Below are positions 42,324-51,131 of a DNA stretch of 64,000 nt, in pieces; within the stretch, counting starts at the first letter, position 1; every line of letters begins with the position of its first letter. The stretch is taken from positions 1,426,001 through 1,490,000 of the forward strand of contig NC_017034.1 of assembly GCF_000251105.1 (NCBI RefSeq), in the 5' to 3' direction. A model generated the notes under the pieces. That model worked only from the letters and a program-made list of their open reading frames with translations, did not search any database and was not told where the DNA came from. The stretch is from Methanocella conradii HZ254 (GTDB lineage Archaea; Halobacteriota; Methanocellia; Methanocellales; Methanocellaceae). The translations under genes and the position numbers were made by a program.

Positions 42324-42367
42324 TAGCTTTATAACAAGCCATCACAAGCGTTATAATTGGTCAACGA

Positions 42368-42388
42368 CCACACCCTAAAGGGCTGTGG
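42368..42388. repeat. Right-end palindrome of the IS605-type element
   Basis: 21 bp, overlapping the tnpB stop. In active TnpB elements the guide (omega) RNA ends at this right end, so the bases around 42375-42600 on the minus strand may also be transcribed as an RNA. Confidence 0.7.
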
Positions 42389-43700
42389 CTTGCACTGTTT
42401 GTTGTGTGCAATTTTGTTCTGGAGAAGTTTGCTGTGTGGTCTCCCATGCGAGCCTTATTCTCCACGGCCTGTTGACAAGGCCGCTACCGACTATCCGCCT
42501 TACGATGGACTCGTCGGCTACCTTTCGCATTATGTTCAGACTACCGTTAACGTCGGCGTTCACGGTGACGCCGGTTATGCTCCGGTATAGTCCTCTCTCG
42601 ATTCTTCTTGTTTTGTCGTATGGCTGTTCGCGTATCTCGTCGAAGTTCAATGCATCCGTTCTGCTCGTGTAGGCTTCGTCCACCTCGTGGTACTCTATGC
42701 CGTAGCGCTGGCACTTTCCCTTGAGCTTCCGCTTGAAGAGCCAGTACGGTATCTGGACGAAGTTCTGGTTGTTCCTCTTGCCGTGGTTGATTTCCTGCTT
42801 AATCTCTTTAAGCTCGCCGACCACGATGTTGCCGATGTGTTTCTTTAGGCAGACATTGACCACATAGTTGACGGCTCTGTTGAGGAACTCGTTGATTTGG
42901 TTTCCACGGCGTATCGTTATCCGGCTTTGCCGTCGCGTGAACTTCTCGACGCCTTGTTTGTACTTGATTCTTTGTAGCCTCGCCATCTCTTTGTTGTAGT
43001 AGCGGTTGATTGACTTGACATGCTTGCCATCGATTATGGTGGCAGCCCCGTCTACACTTTCAACGAGAGTAGCAAAGTTGTCAAGGCCGAGGTCTATCGA
43101 AAGATACTGGTTAGGGTCGAGGCTCATTTCTTCCGGCATAACATCGTACACGTATTCTATCTTATACGATTTGCCATCGTGTACTGGAGCGATTCTTATC
43201 TCTTTGATTGCCGTTGGAGAGATGTATGCGGGAACGTTGAACGTTAACTCGTCTCCCTTCAGACCGTGCTGCTTCTTGAATTTGATGGACATGCCCAACG
43301 ATACCTTGCTGCCAGAGTCGCTGAACCTCAGCCTTGCAGCCGGGAATATCAGGAGGAACCTTCCGTTCTTATCTAGGTAGTGTGGTATGCGTACTTCCAT
43401 GTCCTCCGGTAGTCCTCCATCCTTCTTTGCTTGCAGCAATCCGAAGAAACTCCGGAAGCTCCTATCGACCATCTTCAAGATCTGCTGCGAGTTATCGCTG
43501 TGCAGGAGCGAGTAGTTCTCGTTAGTTTTTGACACGTGGTAGTTAGACTCGTACGACAGGTACTTCCCGGTCTGGAAGAAGTGCTGGCGGACGTTGTACA
43601 ATCCGACATTGTACATGTTCTTCGAGAGAAAAGAAAGCGTGTCCACTATCCTGTACGTCTTCTTGTCCATACGAAGATAGTTGCTTGCAGTCTGCTTCAT
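42375..43700 (-). CDS. tnpB: TnpB RNA-guided endonuclease-like protein, without zinc finger
   Basis: 441 aa from ATG 43700, which has GAGG 8 nt upstream. RuvC-like catalytic residues are D in YLSIDLGLDNFATLV, E in IVVGELKEIKQE and D in VNADVNGSLNIMRK. The region where most TnpB proteins have two CxxC pairs reads AYTSRTDALNFDEI, then RRIERGLYRSITG, with no cysteine: a zinc-free variant. The N-terminal helix-turn-helix region is KTYRIVDTLSFLSKNMYNVG. The gene is intact, so it may be active. Confidence 0.88.
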   Translation of the reverse strand: MKQTASNYLRMDKKTYRIVDTLSFLSKNMYNVGLYNVRQHFFQTGKYLSYESNYHVSKTNENYSLLHSDNSQQILKMVDRSFRSFFGLLQAKKDGGLPEDMEVRIPHYLDKNGRFLLIFPAARLRFSDSGSKVSLGMSIKFKKQHGLKGDELTFNVPAYISPTAIKEIRIAPVHDGKSYKIEYVYDVMPEEMSLDPNQYLSIDLGLDNFATLVESVDGAATIIDGKHVKSINRYYNKEMARLQRIKYKQGVEKFTRRQSRITIRRGNQINEFLNRAVNYVVNVCLKKHIGNIVVGELKEIKQEINHGKRNNQNFVQIPYWLFKRKLKGKCQRYGIEYHEVDEAYTSRTDALNFDEIREQPYDKTRRIERGLYRSITGVTVNADVNGSLNIMRKVADESIVRRIVGSGLVNRPWRIRLAWETTQQTSPEQNCTQQTVQATAL

Positions 43701-43794
43701 GTCCAAAGCCTCTATTATTACTCGTCTACTTATATACTTCATCGATGTCTGCCGAAAGTATTATCCTGTCGAGGAGTCGAGGGGTCGGATTCCC

Positions 43795-43815
43795 CCATGC
43801 CCTGAAGGGCTATGG
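43795..43815. repeat. Left-end palindrome of the IS605-type element
   Basis: 21 bp palindrome matching the right-end one in design. The 74 bp from here to the larA start contain only the larA promoter region. Confidence 0.7.
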
Positions 43816-43890
43816 TTTCCTCAGACCTCACGGCCCCATCGTTATGACGACGTCGAAAAGGTTATGTAATCCTGCTCAGAATTAGGTTCG

Positions 43891-45132
43891 ATGTCCATCA
43901 TTGATCTAAAGTATGGTAAAGGGCATTTTGAGGTAGATGTGCCCGATAAAAACCTGGCTAATATCATACTCCCAAACGAGCTTTCCGGGGTAGCGGATGA
44001 GCAGGCGGAGATAAGGAGGGCTCTGGAGAATCCTATTGGTTCTGCGAGGCTCAGGGATAAAGTCAGGAAGGGGATGAAGGTAGCCATTATAATAAGCGAT
44101 GCTACCAGGCCCTGCCCCTCTTACAAGTTTTTGCCTGCTTTAATAGATGAGCTAAAGGCGGGCGGCGTGATTGAGGATAATATGACTATTGTGATAGCCC
44201 TTGGAAGCCATCGCAATTCCACGCCGGAGGAGCGCAAATACCTGCTGGGGCCTGTTTATGGCAGGGTGCGCTGCATTGACCATGATAAGCATGATTGCAG
44301 GTATGTGGGCACCTCGAGCTTTGGCCACAGGATAGAGGTGTTCAGAGAAGTGGTGGATTCAGACTTTATAATATGTACGGGTAATGCTGAGTATCATTAT
44401 TTTGCCGGCTATACGGGCGGAGCAAAGGCTATACTGCCAGGGTGCGCGAGCCATGATACCATCGAGGCGAACCACGCCATGATGGTGAGCCCGAAGGCGG
44501 AGACGGGCCGGCTGGACAGCCCCATCAGGGAGGAGATAGATGAGGTGCCTGGAATGATGGATATCGGGTTTTTGCTAGACGTGGTGCTGAACAGCAAGAA
44601 GGAGATAGTCGCCGCAGTCGCAGGGGACGTTATAAAGGCGCATAGGGAGGGCATAAAATACGTGGACCGCATGTATAGCGTTCGAGTGCCGAAGGCGGAC
44701 ATAGTGATAACGAGTGCCGGAGGCTATCCTAAGGACATCAACATGTACCAGGCCCAGAAGGCCATGGATAACTGTAAGCACATCGTGAAGGATGGCGGCA
44801 CCATGATACTGGTGGCGCAGTGCCCGGAGCGCCTGGGTAATGGCGTGTTCGCACGCTGGGTGGACGAGGCGACCACCATAGAGGCGCAGGCCCGCCGCAT
44901 GGACGAGCATTTCGAGCTTGGCGGCCATAAGGCCTCTGTCATCGCGAGGACGGCCATGAAATGCGATATTTACCTCGTCTCGGAGATTCCGGAGCATATC
45001 GTCCGAAAAATGTTCCTCATCCCGGCGAAGTCGCCCCAGGAGGCCCTTGATGCTGCCCTTAAGAAACATGGCCCTAACGCAACCGTGGTGGTATCCCCGT
45101 TTGGCGGCATGATGTTACCAAAGCCCATCTAA
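43891..45132 (+). CDS. larA: LarA-type nickel-pincer racemase (DUF2088)
   Basis: 413 aa. The family's key residues are visible: SDATRPCPSY (residues 69-78), His107 in LGSHRNSTPEE, His169 and Lys179 in GNAEYHYFAGYTGGAKAILP, in line with H108, H174 and K184 of lactate racemase. Lys179 would carry the pyridinium-thioamide nickel cofactor. No larB/C/E maturation genes are visible. Because glcDF lies just across the TnpB insertion, the genes may once have formed a lactate racemase-dehydrogenase unit. Related racemases act on malate or other hydroxy acids. Confidence 0.87.
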   Translation: MSIIDLKYGKGHFEVDVPDKNLANIILPNELSGVADEQAEIRRALENPIGSARLRDKVRKGMKVAIIISDATRPCPSYKFLPALIDELKAGGVIEDNMTIVIALGSHRNSTPEERKYLLGPVYGRVRCIDHDKHDCRYVGTSSFGHRIEVFREVVDSDFIICTGNAEYHYFAGYTGGAKAILPGCASHDTIEANHAMMVSPKAETGRLDSPIREEIDEVPGMMDIGFLLDVVLNSKKEIVAAVAGDVIKAHREGIKYVDRMYSVRVPKADIVITSAGGYPKDINMYQAQKAMDNCKHIVKDGGTMILVAQCPERLGNGVFARWVDEATTIEAQARRMDEHFELGGHKASVIARTAMKCDIYLVSEIPEHIVRKMFLIPAKSPQEALDAALKKHGPNATVVVSPFGGMMLPKPI

Positions 45133-45286
45133 AATTATCATCATGACCACCAACCTTGCTTCTTCTTATTATACAGGCCATATTTATGCTAAATTAGAGG
45201 TTTATGCCTTAAAAAAATGCCTTTACCCCATATAAGCTTTTTATTCTGATGCGCCGATTATTGTTTAACTAAGGAGGGTATTGATA

Positions 45287-45664
45287 ATGAGGGTAAAACT
45301 TTTAATAGCAATAGCCTTGGCCGGCATCTTCTTGCTGGCGAGCGGGGGGCTTTCGTTAGCTGGTGCCGGGCCGTTTGTTCCGACCTGTGACGTGACCTGT
45401 ATCACGCCGCCAATGCCGCAATGCACTTTTGTGCCAGCCGTATGTGCGCCCGGAACCATCACGCCATGCACTGTTCAGCTTGCGGAGTGCCACGCTCCAC
45501 CCCCGTGTAACGTACAGTGCACGGTACCGACGCTAACGGCCACGGTTGAATTAACCGGCCCGAGCGGCATAAACTTTATAGCGCCTAACTTCAGCTGCCC
45601 GAGCGCTGCAGGACCGACATTCATAGGTCCGGCGTTCCAGTGCCCCATTCTCTGGGACCCATGA
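45287..45664 (+). CDS. Secreted cysteine/proline-rich protein
   Basis: 125 aa from ATG 45287, with AAGGAGGG 8-10 nt upstream. A signal peptide (MRVKLLIAIALAGIFLLASG) likely ends near GLSLAGAG. The mature part has 11 cysteines, mostly as short repeats of P/T-x-C followed by T/F-V-P (DVTCITPPMPQCTF, AVCAPGTITPCTVQ, PPPCNVQCTVP), then a Pro/Phe/Ser C-terminus with two more (NFSCPSAAGPTFIG, AFQCPILW). It looks like a disulfide- or metal-linked surface protein. Not recognised. Confidence 0.72.
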   Translation: MRVKLLIAIALAGIFLLASGGLSLAGAGPFVPTCDVTCITPPMPQCTFVPAVCAPGTITPCTVQLAECHAPPPCNVQCTVPTLTATVELTGPSGINFIAPNFSCPSAAGPTFIGPAFQCPILWDP

Positions 45665-45893
45665 GAATCGCTTAGGCCTGGCATACTTGGGCCTATTAGC
45701 GGATGGCTCGAGCCTCTTGCCAGCAGCTCCGAACTGCATAGGCGTTGCTGGTTTGCCTGAGTGCGGGGCGGGAAACTTACGTGGCAATATTGGGCAGGCC
45801 TGAGTTGCCCACCCCGCCCTATGCCTTTTTAAATTTTATTAATGCCTTAATAATATAATGCCATGAAGCATATGTTATCACGAGGTTAGTCAC

Positions 45894-48068
45894 GTGTTGC
45901 ATAAACCACCGATGACTGAAAGGGATAAGATTCACGAGACCCACACTCAGGTCAAGGATATACTGGGAGCCATGGTCATACGTGACGGCCCCCTAACCCT
46001 GGTCACCATGAGAAATGGCGATATCCCCAGCGAGGATAACCATGGCTATGGCCTTTATCATCGTGACTGCAGGTTTTTAAGCGGCTACACGCTAAAGTGC
46101 AACGGGAAAACGCCGACGGATATTTTGTCGAGCGACGAGAAGGGGCATGCCTCAATAACCATGCTTACCAACCAGCGCTACGTAGACCCTGCCGGCAATT
46201 TCGTGAATAAGGACACTCTGAGCATTCGTCGTGACAGGATTATACCAGGAGTCCTCGATGAGAGGATTACCATAACCAACTATAACGATTTTGAGACGAT
46301 GGTTACGCTTTCCCTTGAGTTTGATTCAGACTTTGACGACATTTTCACGGTCAGGGGCATCACAGGGCCTACCAACGGAAAGCTATTGCCCCCGGCTTAT
46401 GAGCGTAACGTTCTAACGCTAGAATATATTGGCGAGGACGGCCATCATCGAAGGACGAGGATAGCGTTTGACCCGCAGCCTGTACGTGTCGAGGAGGGCA
46501 TGGCCACATTTAACATACGTGTCAAGCCCCGCGAGCCACAGGCCATCCATGTCAGGATATACGCTGAGGACTCGCCAATCGACCCCCCATCGATGCCAGG
46601 GCCTGCCGAGATAGAGAGGAGGATAAAGGGCATCAAGGCCTCGTATGCCGACACGATGGAGTGCTGCAGCAACATCCAGACGGATAATGGCATCTTCAAC
46701 AAGGTATTCTTACGCTCGCTCTCCGACCTGAGGATGCTCTACTCGGGCTTGCCCATAGACATCTATTATTCGGCAGGGGTGCCCTGGTACGACGCACTTT
46801 TTGGCCGGGACAGCATCATCTCGGCCATACAGGTAATGCCATACAACCCGGAGGTGGCGAGGAGCACGCTAAGGGTGCTGGCAGCCTATCAGGGCAAGAA
46901 GGAGGATGACTGGCGGGACGAGAGGCCCGGCAAGATACTCCACGAGCTAAGGGTTGGGGAGCAGGCAAACCTGAACCGCATCCCGGACACGCCCTACTAT
47001 GGCAGCGTCGATTCGACGCCCCTCTTTCTAATACTCATGGCCGAGTACATAGACTGGACGGGCGATATGGCCCTGTTCCACGAGCTGCTTGGCAGCGTGG
47101 AGGCGGCATTAAGGTGGATAGACACGTATGGGGACCTCGATGGCTCGGGATTCACCTCCTATACTTGCTATTCCCCAAAAGGCCTGTATAACCAGTGCTG
47201 GAAGGACTCATGGGACTCGATATGCCATTCCGACGGCGCCATCGCCATCCACCCTATAGCCGCCGCCGAAGTACAGGGATACGTGTACATGGCAAAGAGG
47301 CGCATCGCTAACCTATACGAGCGCATCGGCAGGCACGAGGAGGCGGAGCGGCTGAGGCGTGACGCGATGAGCCTTCGATGGAAGTTCAACGATAGGTTCT
47401 GGATGGGCGATGTGCGCTATTTTGCGGAGGCGCTGGATAAAGAAGGCCGGTGTAACGTAGTATCTTCCAACCCGGCTCAGGCGCTATGGGGGGAGATAGT
47501 AGAGCCAGAGAAGGCTAAAGCCGTCGTGGATAGGATATTCGAGGAGGACATGTTTTCGGGCTGGGGCATACGGACCCTGTCGGCAAGGGAAAAACGCTAC
47601 AACCCGCTGGGCTACCACACGGGCACAATCTGGCCCCATGACAACTCGCTAATCGCAATGGGCCTGAATAGATACGGCTTCAAGGACGAGCTTTCCGTCA
47701 TCTTTACCAGCATGTATGAGGCGGCCGCATTCTACCCGAACTACAGGCTACCAGAGCTTTTCGGCGGCTTCCAGCGGGGGGAGTACGATGTGCCGATAAA
47801 GTACCCGGTCGCATGCAGCCCCCAGGCGTGGTCTGCGGGCGCTATACCATACATGCTCTCGGCGACGCTCGGGTTCATCCCGGATGCCCTGAACCGGCGT
47901 CTCACCCTCTATAAGCCAAAGCTTCCCCCATGGTTGAGCACGGTAAGGATAGGCAAGCTTATCGTCGGCGAGGCGTATACTCACCTCGAGTTCAAGCGGG
48001 TCGGCGATAGCACGCTCGTAAACGTGGTCGGAAAGCGTGGCGACCTCGAGGTGCACGTCGTTTATTGA
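45894..48068 (+). CDS. Glycogen debranching enzyme, amylo-alpha-1,6-glucosidase type
   Basis: 724 aa from GTG 45894 (GAGG 8 nt upstream). An N-terminal GDE_N_bis beta domain to about residue 240 (HGYGLYHRDCRFLSGYTL, DERITITNYNDF) is followed by a six-hairpin glycosidase domain with WYDALFGRDSIISAIQ, GSGFTSYTCYSPKG, NQCWKDSWDSI and the late HTGTIWPHDNSLIAMGL. It would hydrolyse alpha-1,6 branches of stored glycogen-like polymer in the cytosol. No other glycogen gene is nearby. Confidence 0.9.
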   Translation: MLHKPPMTERDKIHETHTQVKDILGAMVIRDGPLTLVTMRNGDIPSEDNHGYGLYHRDCRFLSGYTLKCNGKTPTDILSSDEKGHASITMLTNQRYVDPAGNFVNKDTLSIRRDRIIPGVLDERITITNYNDFETMVTLSLEFDSDFDDIFTVRGITGPTNGKLLPPAYERNVLTLEYIGEDGHHRRTRIAFDPQPVRVEEGMATFNIRVKPREPQAIHVRIYAEDSPIDPPSMPGPAEIERRIKGIKASYADTMECCSNIQTDNGIFNKVFLRSLSDLRMLYSGLPIDIYYSAGVPWYDALFGRDSIISAIQVMPYNPEVARSTLRVLAAYQGKKEDDWRDERPGKILHELRVGEQANLNRIPDTPYYGSVDSTPLFLILMAEYIDWTGDMALFHELLGSVEAALRWIDTYGDLDGSGFTSYTCYSPKGLYNQCWKDSWDSICHSDGAIAIHPIAAAEVQGYVYMAKRRIANLYERIGRHEEAERLRRDAMSLRWKFNDRFWMGDVRYFAEALDKEGRCNVVSSNPAQALWGEIVEPEKAKAVVDRIFEEDMFSGWGIRTLSAREKRYNPLGYHTGTIWPHDNSLIAMGLNRYGFKDELSVIFTSMYEAAAFYPNYRLPELFGGFQRGEYDVPIKYPVACSPQAWSAGAIPYMLSATLGFIPDALNRRLTLYKPKLPPWLSTVRIGKLIVGEAYTHLEFKRVGDSTLVNVVGKRGDLEVHVVY

Positions 48069-48129
48069 GCCGGCTAAAAATGCACCATGCTTTATCATCA
48101 CGCCATCTTATTAGACATTGGTGATGTTG

Positions 48130-48294
48130 ATGTGCATTAGCTGCGGTTGTGGCATGCCAGAGGACAAGCATAATAACCCGAACCTGATTACCATGAGTGA
48201 CCTGCAGAAGGCGGCGAAGGCCGCTAACATGAGCGTCGAGGACGCCGCCAGGAACATCGCGGATGCCGTCGGGCTGACCTGCCGGAAAGAATGA
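48130..48294 (+). CDS. 54-aa protein with N-terminal CxxCGCG motif
   Basis: From ATG 48130 (GGTGAT 4 nt upstream): MCISCGCGMPEDKHNNPN followed by a helical ITMSDLQKAAKAANMSVEDA end. The Cys cluster plus His could bind iron or zinc. I recall similar small proteins in other methanogens but no function. An in-frame ATG at 48124 is an alternative. It ends 4 bp from the MgtC-like gene on the other strand. Confidence 0.55.
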   Translation: MCISCGCGMPEDKHNNPNLITMSDLQKAAKAANMSVEDAARNIADAVGLTCRKE

Positions 48295-48297
48295 CCA

Positions 48298-49545
48298 TCA
48301 TGTGAGGGCTACTACAATGATGCCTGAGGCGATCACTATGGCGGCCATGGCAGCGTTGTATAGGCCGAACCTTTTGGTGCCGAAGTAAAAGGCGTATGCG
48401 CTGTGTACTGCAAGGTTTACGAATACTGCGATCATGATGGCCGTCACGGCCGTCGACGGGTCCGCCAGGCCGCTCGCCGCAAGCCTGGCCGTTGAAACCG
48501 TTATGGCGTCTACGTCGGCCAGGCCTGCCGCCGCTGAGGTCAGGAACAGGCCATAGCTGCCCAGGTAAAGGAGCGCAGCACGGGAAATGAAAAGCACTAT
48601 CGTTATGAAGGCGGCGAATAAAAGCGCCGGCACGATGTTGAATGGCGTCTTGAGCTGGATCTGGCCTGCCTTTCCATTTCCGCGGCCCTGAAGGTAAAAG
48701 TATGAGGCCACCAGTATGCTCGTCATGCACATCATGCCTACTGGCGGGTACACGTATGGGATGAGTCCTGCGAAAAAGATTGATATTATGAATACGACTC
48801 GTAGGAGCATGACCATGTTTGAGAGGGTGGAGGCGACCATCGCCGGATACATCAGTTCTGAATTTTCGCGCGCTCTCATCGCCATGGAGGTGGTGACCGC
48901 CGTGCTCGAGGCAAGGCCTCCCATTAAGCCCGTGAGTGGTAGCCCCAGGCCTGCCCCGAACCACTTGACTAAAAAGTAGCCGATGAAGCTTATGCCCGTA
49001 AGGATGACCACGATGAGCCATATCTGGTATGGGTTGAATGCTTCCAGGGGCCCGTAGGCCTTATCGGGCAATATTGGCAGGATTACTAGCGCGATCAGCG
49101 CGAACTTGAGGGAGTCGTAGAACTCTTCCTTGGGTATCCTGTATGTGAAGGCGTGGAGGGGCTCTTTGAAGGCCAGCAGAATCGTGACGATTATCGTAAG
49201 TATAATCGCCGCCGCCTGCTCGTAGTATGCGAGGCCTCCCAGCAGGAACGTCAGCAGTAGTGCTGTCTCAGTTGTGAAGCCGAGGTGCTTTTCGATTTCT
49301 GTGCTTCTGTAATACGCCACTATGGTTAGTGCTGCTATTGCTGCCAGCGCTGCCGCGAAGATTGCGTACCCGCCGGTGGTCAGGTATGCCGCTATTCCCC
49401 CTATGAGCCCTACTATGCCGAATGTCCTGAGCCCTGCGAACTTGACGTTTTGCCTTGTCTCCTGTGCGATCTCCCTCTCAAGGCCAATGATTAGTCCAAT
49501 GAGTAGTGCCGTGAAGAGCTTTTGTAGGAGTATTAGTTCGACCAT
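48298..49545 (-). CDS. MgtC-like/DUF4010 membrane protein
   Basis: 415 aa, about 11 helices. The first 130 residues are a MgtC domain (LLIGLIIGLEREIAQETRQN, FAGLRTFGIVGLIGGIAAYL); the rest is DUF4010 (LMGGLASSTAVTTSMAMRAR, GLADVDAITVSTARLAASG). The family is linked with Mg2+ starvation or ion homeostasis in bacteria, but the transported species is unproven. Confidence 0.87.
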   Translation of the reverse strand: MVELILLQKLFTALLIGLIIGLEREIAQETRQNVKFAGLRTFGIVGLIGGIAAYLTTGGYAIFAAALAAIAALTIVAYYRSTEIEKHLGFTTETALLLTFLLGGLAYYEQAAAIILTIIVTILLAFKEPLHAFTYRIPKEEFYDSLKFALIALVILPILPDKAYGPLEAFNPYQIWLIVVILTGISFIGYFLVKWFGAGLGLPLTGLMGGLASSTAVTTSMAMRARENSELMYPAMVASTLSNMVMLLRVVFIISIFFAGLIPYVYPPVGMMCMTSILVASYFYLQGRGNGKAGQIQLKTPFNIVPALLFAAFITIVLFISRAALLYLGSYGLFLTSAAAGLADVDAITVSTARLAASGLADPSTAVTAIMIAVFVNLAVHSAYAFYFGTKRFGLYNAAMAAIVIASGIIVVALT

Positions 49546-49693
49546 CTATCTGGTTTTCGAGGTGTTTGATAAAAAATGTTCCGATTGTGTTGTTTTTGTC
49601 GATGGTTGAGCGAGAGCGTAATCAGGAGATGGATGGTTTAGCGCTATACCTTCTCGTAGAAGCCCCACTCAACAGCGAGAAAAAGTATAATAG

Positions 49694-49767
49694 TGGGCCC
49701 GATGAGATTCGAACTCATGGCCTCCGCCATGTCAAGGCGACGTCATAACCAGCTAGACCACGGGCCC
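49694..49767 (-). tRNA. tRNA-Val (anticodon GAC)
   Basis: 74 nt. Acceptor GGGCCCG pairs with CGGGCCC, discriminator A. The anticodon loop TTGACAT gives GAC; T arm TGAGTTCGAATCTCA. No intron, no encoded CCA. Confidence 0.95.
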
Positions 49768-49844
49768 CTCAACGCGAACAATCTATACTGCAATATCAGA
49801 TATTAAGGTTTCCCTCGCAAATATGAAAAAGGGCGGCCAAAAAC

Positions 49845-50195
49845 CTACAGCCACCCTTCAAGCGTATACCTCTTGTTGGCACTTATAGTACAGAACAGGT
49901 CGTCGCCGATATAGCACTCTACCTCTGGAGAGCTCAACGTAATCCTGGCCATCATGTCGTCATAATGGAAAGACACCCTGATCTCGTTGCCCACGTCAGT
50001 CCTCGCAAAGAAGCTCAGGACACGCTGGCCATTCTCCCAGCTCTCCTCCTCATTCCATTCCTCGAACGGTGGGGCCAGCTCGTCATTCTTGGCGAGCATT
50101 TCGTATGCGGCGCTCAGCACTATGTCAAGCGACTCATCCGAAACGGCGTCCCCGTCCAGCCTGTAAGCCCTGGTCGCGCTATCTAGCACTTTCAT
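49845..50195 (-). CDS. Hypothetical acidic protein
   Basis: 116 aa, not recognised. Acidic N-terminus with helices (SDESLDIVLSAAYEMLAKND), an EEWNEEESWENGQRVLSFFA stretch and a beta-rich C-terminus (EIRVSFHYDDMMARITLSSP). No signal peptide or membrane helix. It stands between tRNA-Val and another unknown gene on the same strand, 90 bp away; the two could be co-transcribed. Confidence 0.6.
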   Translation of the reverse strand: MKVLDSATRAYRLDGDAVSDESLDIVLSAAYEMLAKNDELAPPFEEWNEEESWENGQRVLSFFARTDVGNEIRVSFHYDDMMARITLSSPEVECYIGDDLFCTISANKRYTLEGWL

Positions 50196-50285
50196 TGATA
50201 CAATGTGGCATGGTATAAGTATAAATATATTTTGATTAACACAATAAAATTTTGATTTTTAAGGCGATGAGATTGAATAATATTT

Positions 50286-50594
50286 TCAAGGCCAGGTAAT
50301 GGTCACATGGACATCGTACTTAGAGATACAGGTGCCAGTCCTCTCGATTGCGTCAAAAAAGGCGTCGATGACGTCTTTCGGGTTGTGGCACGCCTTATCG
50401 CCAGAATCGTAGTCAAACATGAATCGTTTAGGGTACAGCACTGATGCCTGGTCAAAGCTCGTCTCCAGGACATAGCCCTCACTGCCCAGAGAGCCCATCA
50501 TAATCCTCTTGATATCGTAGACGTGTTTTTCAAGCTCCATCGTCCCCGACAAATCGTTCCGATCCTTCGGCTTGACGGTGAATAATGCCTTCAT
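50286..50594 (-). CDS. Hypothetical protein
   Basis: 102 aa, not recognised. Mixed alpha/beta: ALFTVKPKDRNDLSGTMELE, HVYDIKRIMMGSLGSEGYVL, and a C-terminal VIDAFFDAIERTGTCISKYD ending in a beta strand VHVTITWP. AAGGAGATAAACG lies just before the ATG at 50594, a good ribosome-binding site. Confidence 0.6.
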   Translation of the reverse strand: MKALFTVKPKDRNDLSGTMELEKHVYDIKRIMMGSLGSEGYVLETSFDQASVLYPKRFMFDYDSGDKACHNPKDVIDAFFDAIERTGTCISKYDVHVTITWP

Positions 50595-50696
50595 CGTTTA
50601 TCTCCTTGTATGTGAATTATATTTATCCTATCCATTAAAATGCTTTCCTGCGCGCCGTGGGGATGCCTTTATAAAGCCGTTTGTAGATTATAAATT

Positions 50697-51020
50697 ATGG
50701 GATTTCCATATCAGCAGATAGTTGCATTACTAAGGCCTCACATCGTCGAGTCGTCGGGCTTGAACCTGTTCATGTATCCTGGCACTAAGGACGATTTCGT
50801 GGACAATCTGGAGAACATGGGGGTAGAGCGGTGTGTACCCAGGTATGCATTGAGGTTCGAGGGGCACGTAATCGACCTGGACCTGCTCTTTTATATCGTG
50901 GACGTCCTGAAGACGAAGGATGGCGGCGTCATATTCTATAGCCCTGAGAGCAGGATACTCGACTTTAAGTTGATAATGAGGCCTGCAGGCGGGCTAGATG
51001 AGCTTTGCCTCGACACATAA
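50697..51020 (+). CDS. Hypothetical protein
   Basis: 107 aa, not recognised. QQIVALLRPHIVESSGLNLF, YALRFEGHVIDLDLLFYIVD and KDGGVIFYSPESRILDFKLI suggest a small mixed alpha/beta domain. There is a TATA-like TTTATAAAG at 50670 about 27 bp before the ATG, so the transcript would be almost leaderless. Divergent from the 50286 gene. Confidence 0.58.
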   Translation: MGFPYQQIVALLRPHIVESSGLNLFMYPGTKDDFVDNLENMGVERCVPRYALRFEGHVIDLDLLFYIVDVLKTKDGGVIFYSPESRILDFKLIMRPAGGLDELCLDT

Positions 51021-51131
51021 GCTCATTAAAGCCTTATTTTTAAAAAACAATCCAAATTAACTGCGGTTTTACTCGTAGTTTAAATTAAACTTATATAGTT
51101 ACCACCCCTAAAATAAGATGGTGATCGGTTT

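Larger units (their letters stand above)
42368..43815 (-). mobile_element. IS605-family element with a lone TnpB gene
   Basis: A tnpB gene lies between two imperfect palindromes of the same design: CCACACCCTAAAGGGCTGTGG (42368-42388, at the gene's 3' end) and CCATGCCCTGAAGGGCTATGG (43795-43815, upstream). Both have a CCCT/AGGG stem with one bulge, like the subterminal hairpins of IS200/IS605 elements. There are no terminal inverted repeats and no tnpA, so movement would need a transposase in trans. The exact ends cannot be set without an empty site. It separates glcDF from larA. Confidence 0.75.

Noticed and set aside
43795..43815. Transcription terminator
   Set aside because: The palindrome is mirrored at the other end of the tnpB gene and has no T-run, so an IS605 end is the better reading.
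42368..43815. TnpA transposase in the same element
   Set aside because: No Y1-type transposase frame is present on either strand between the two palindromes.
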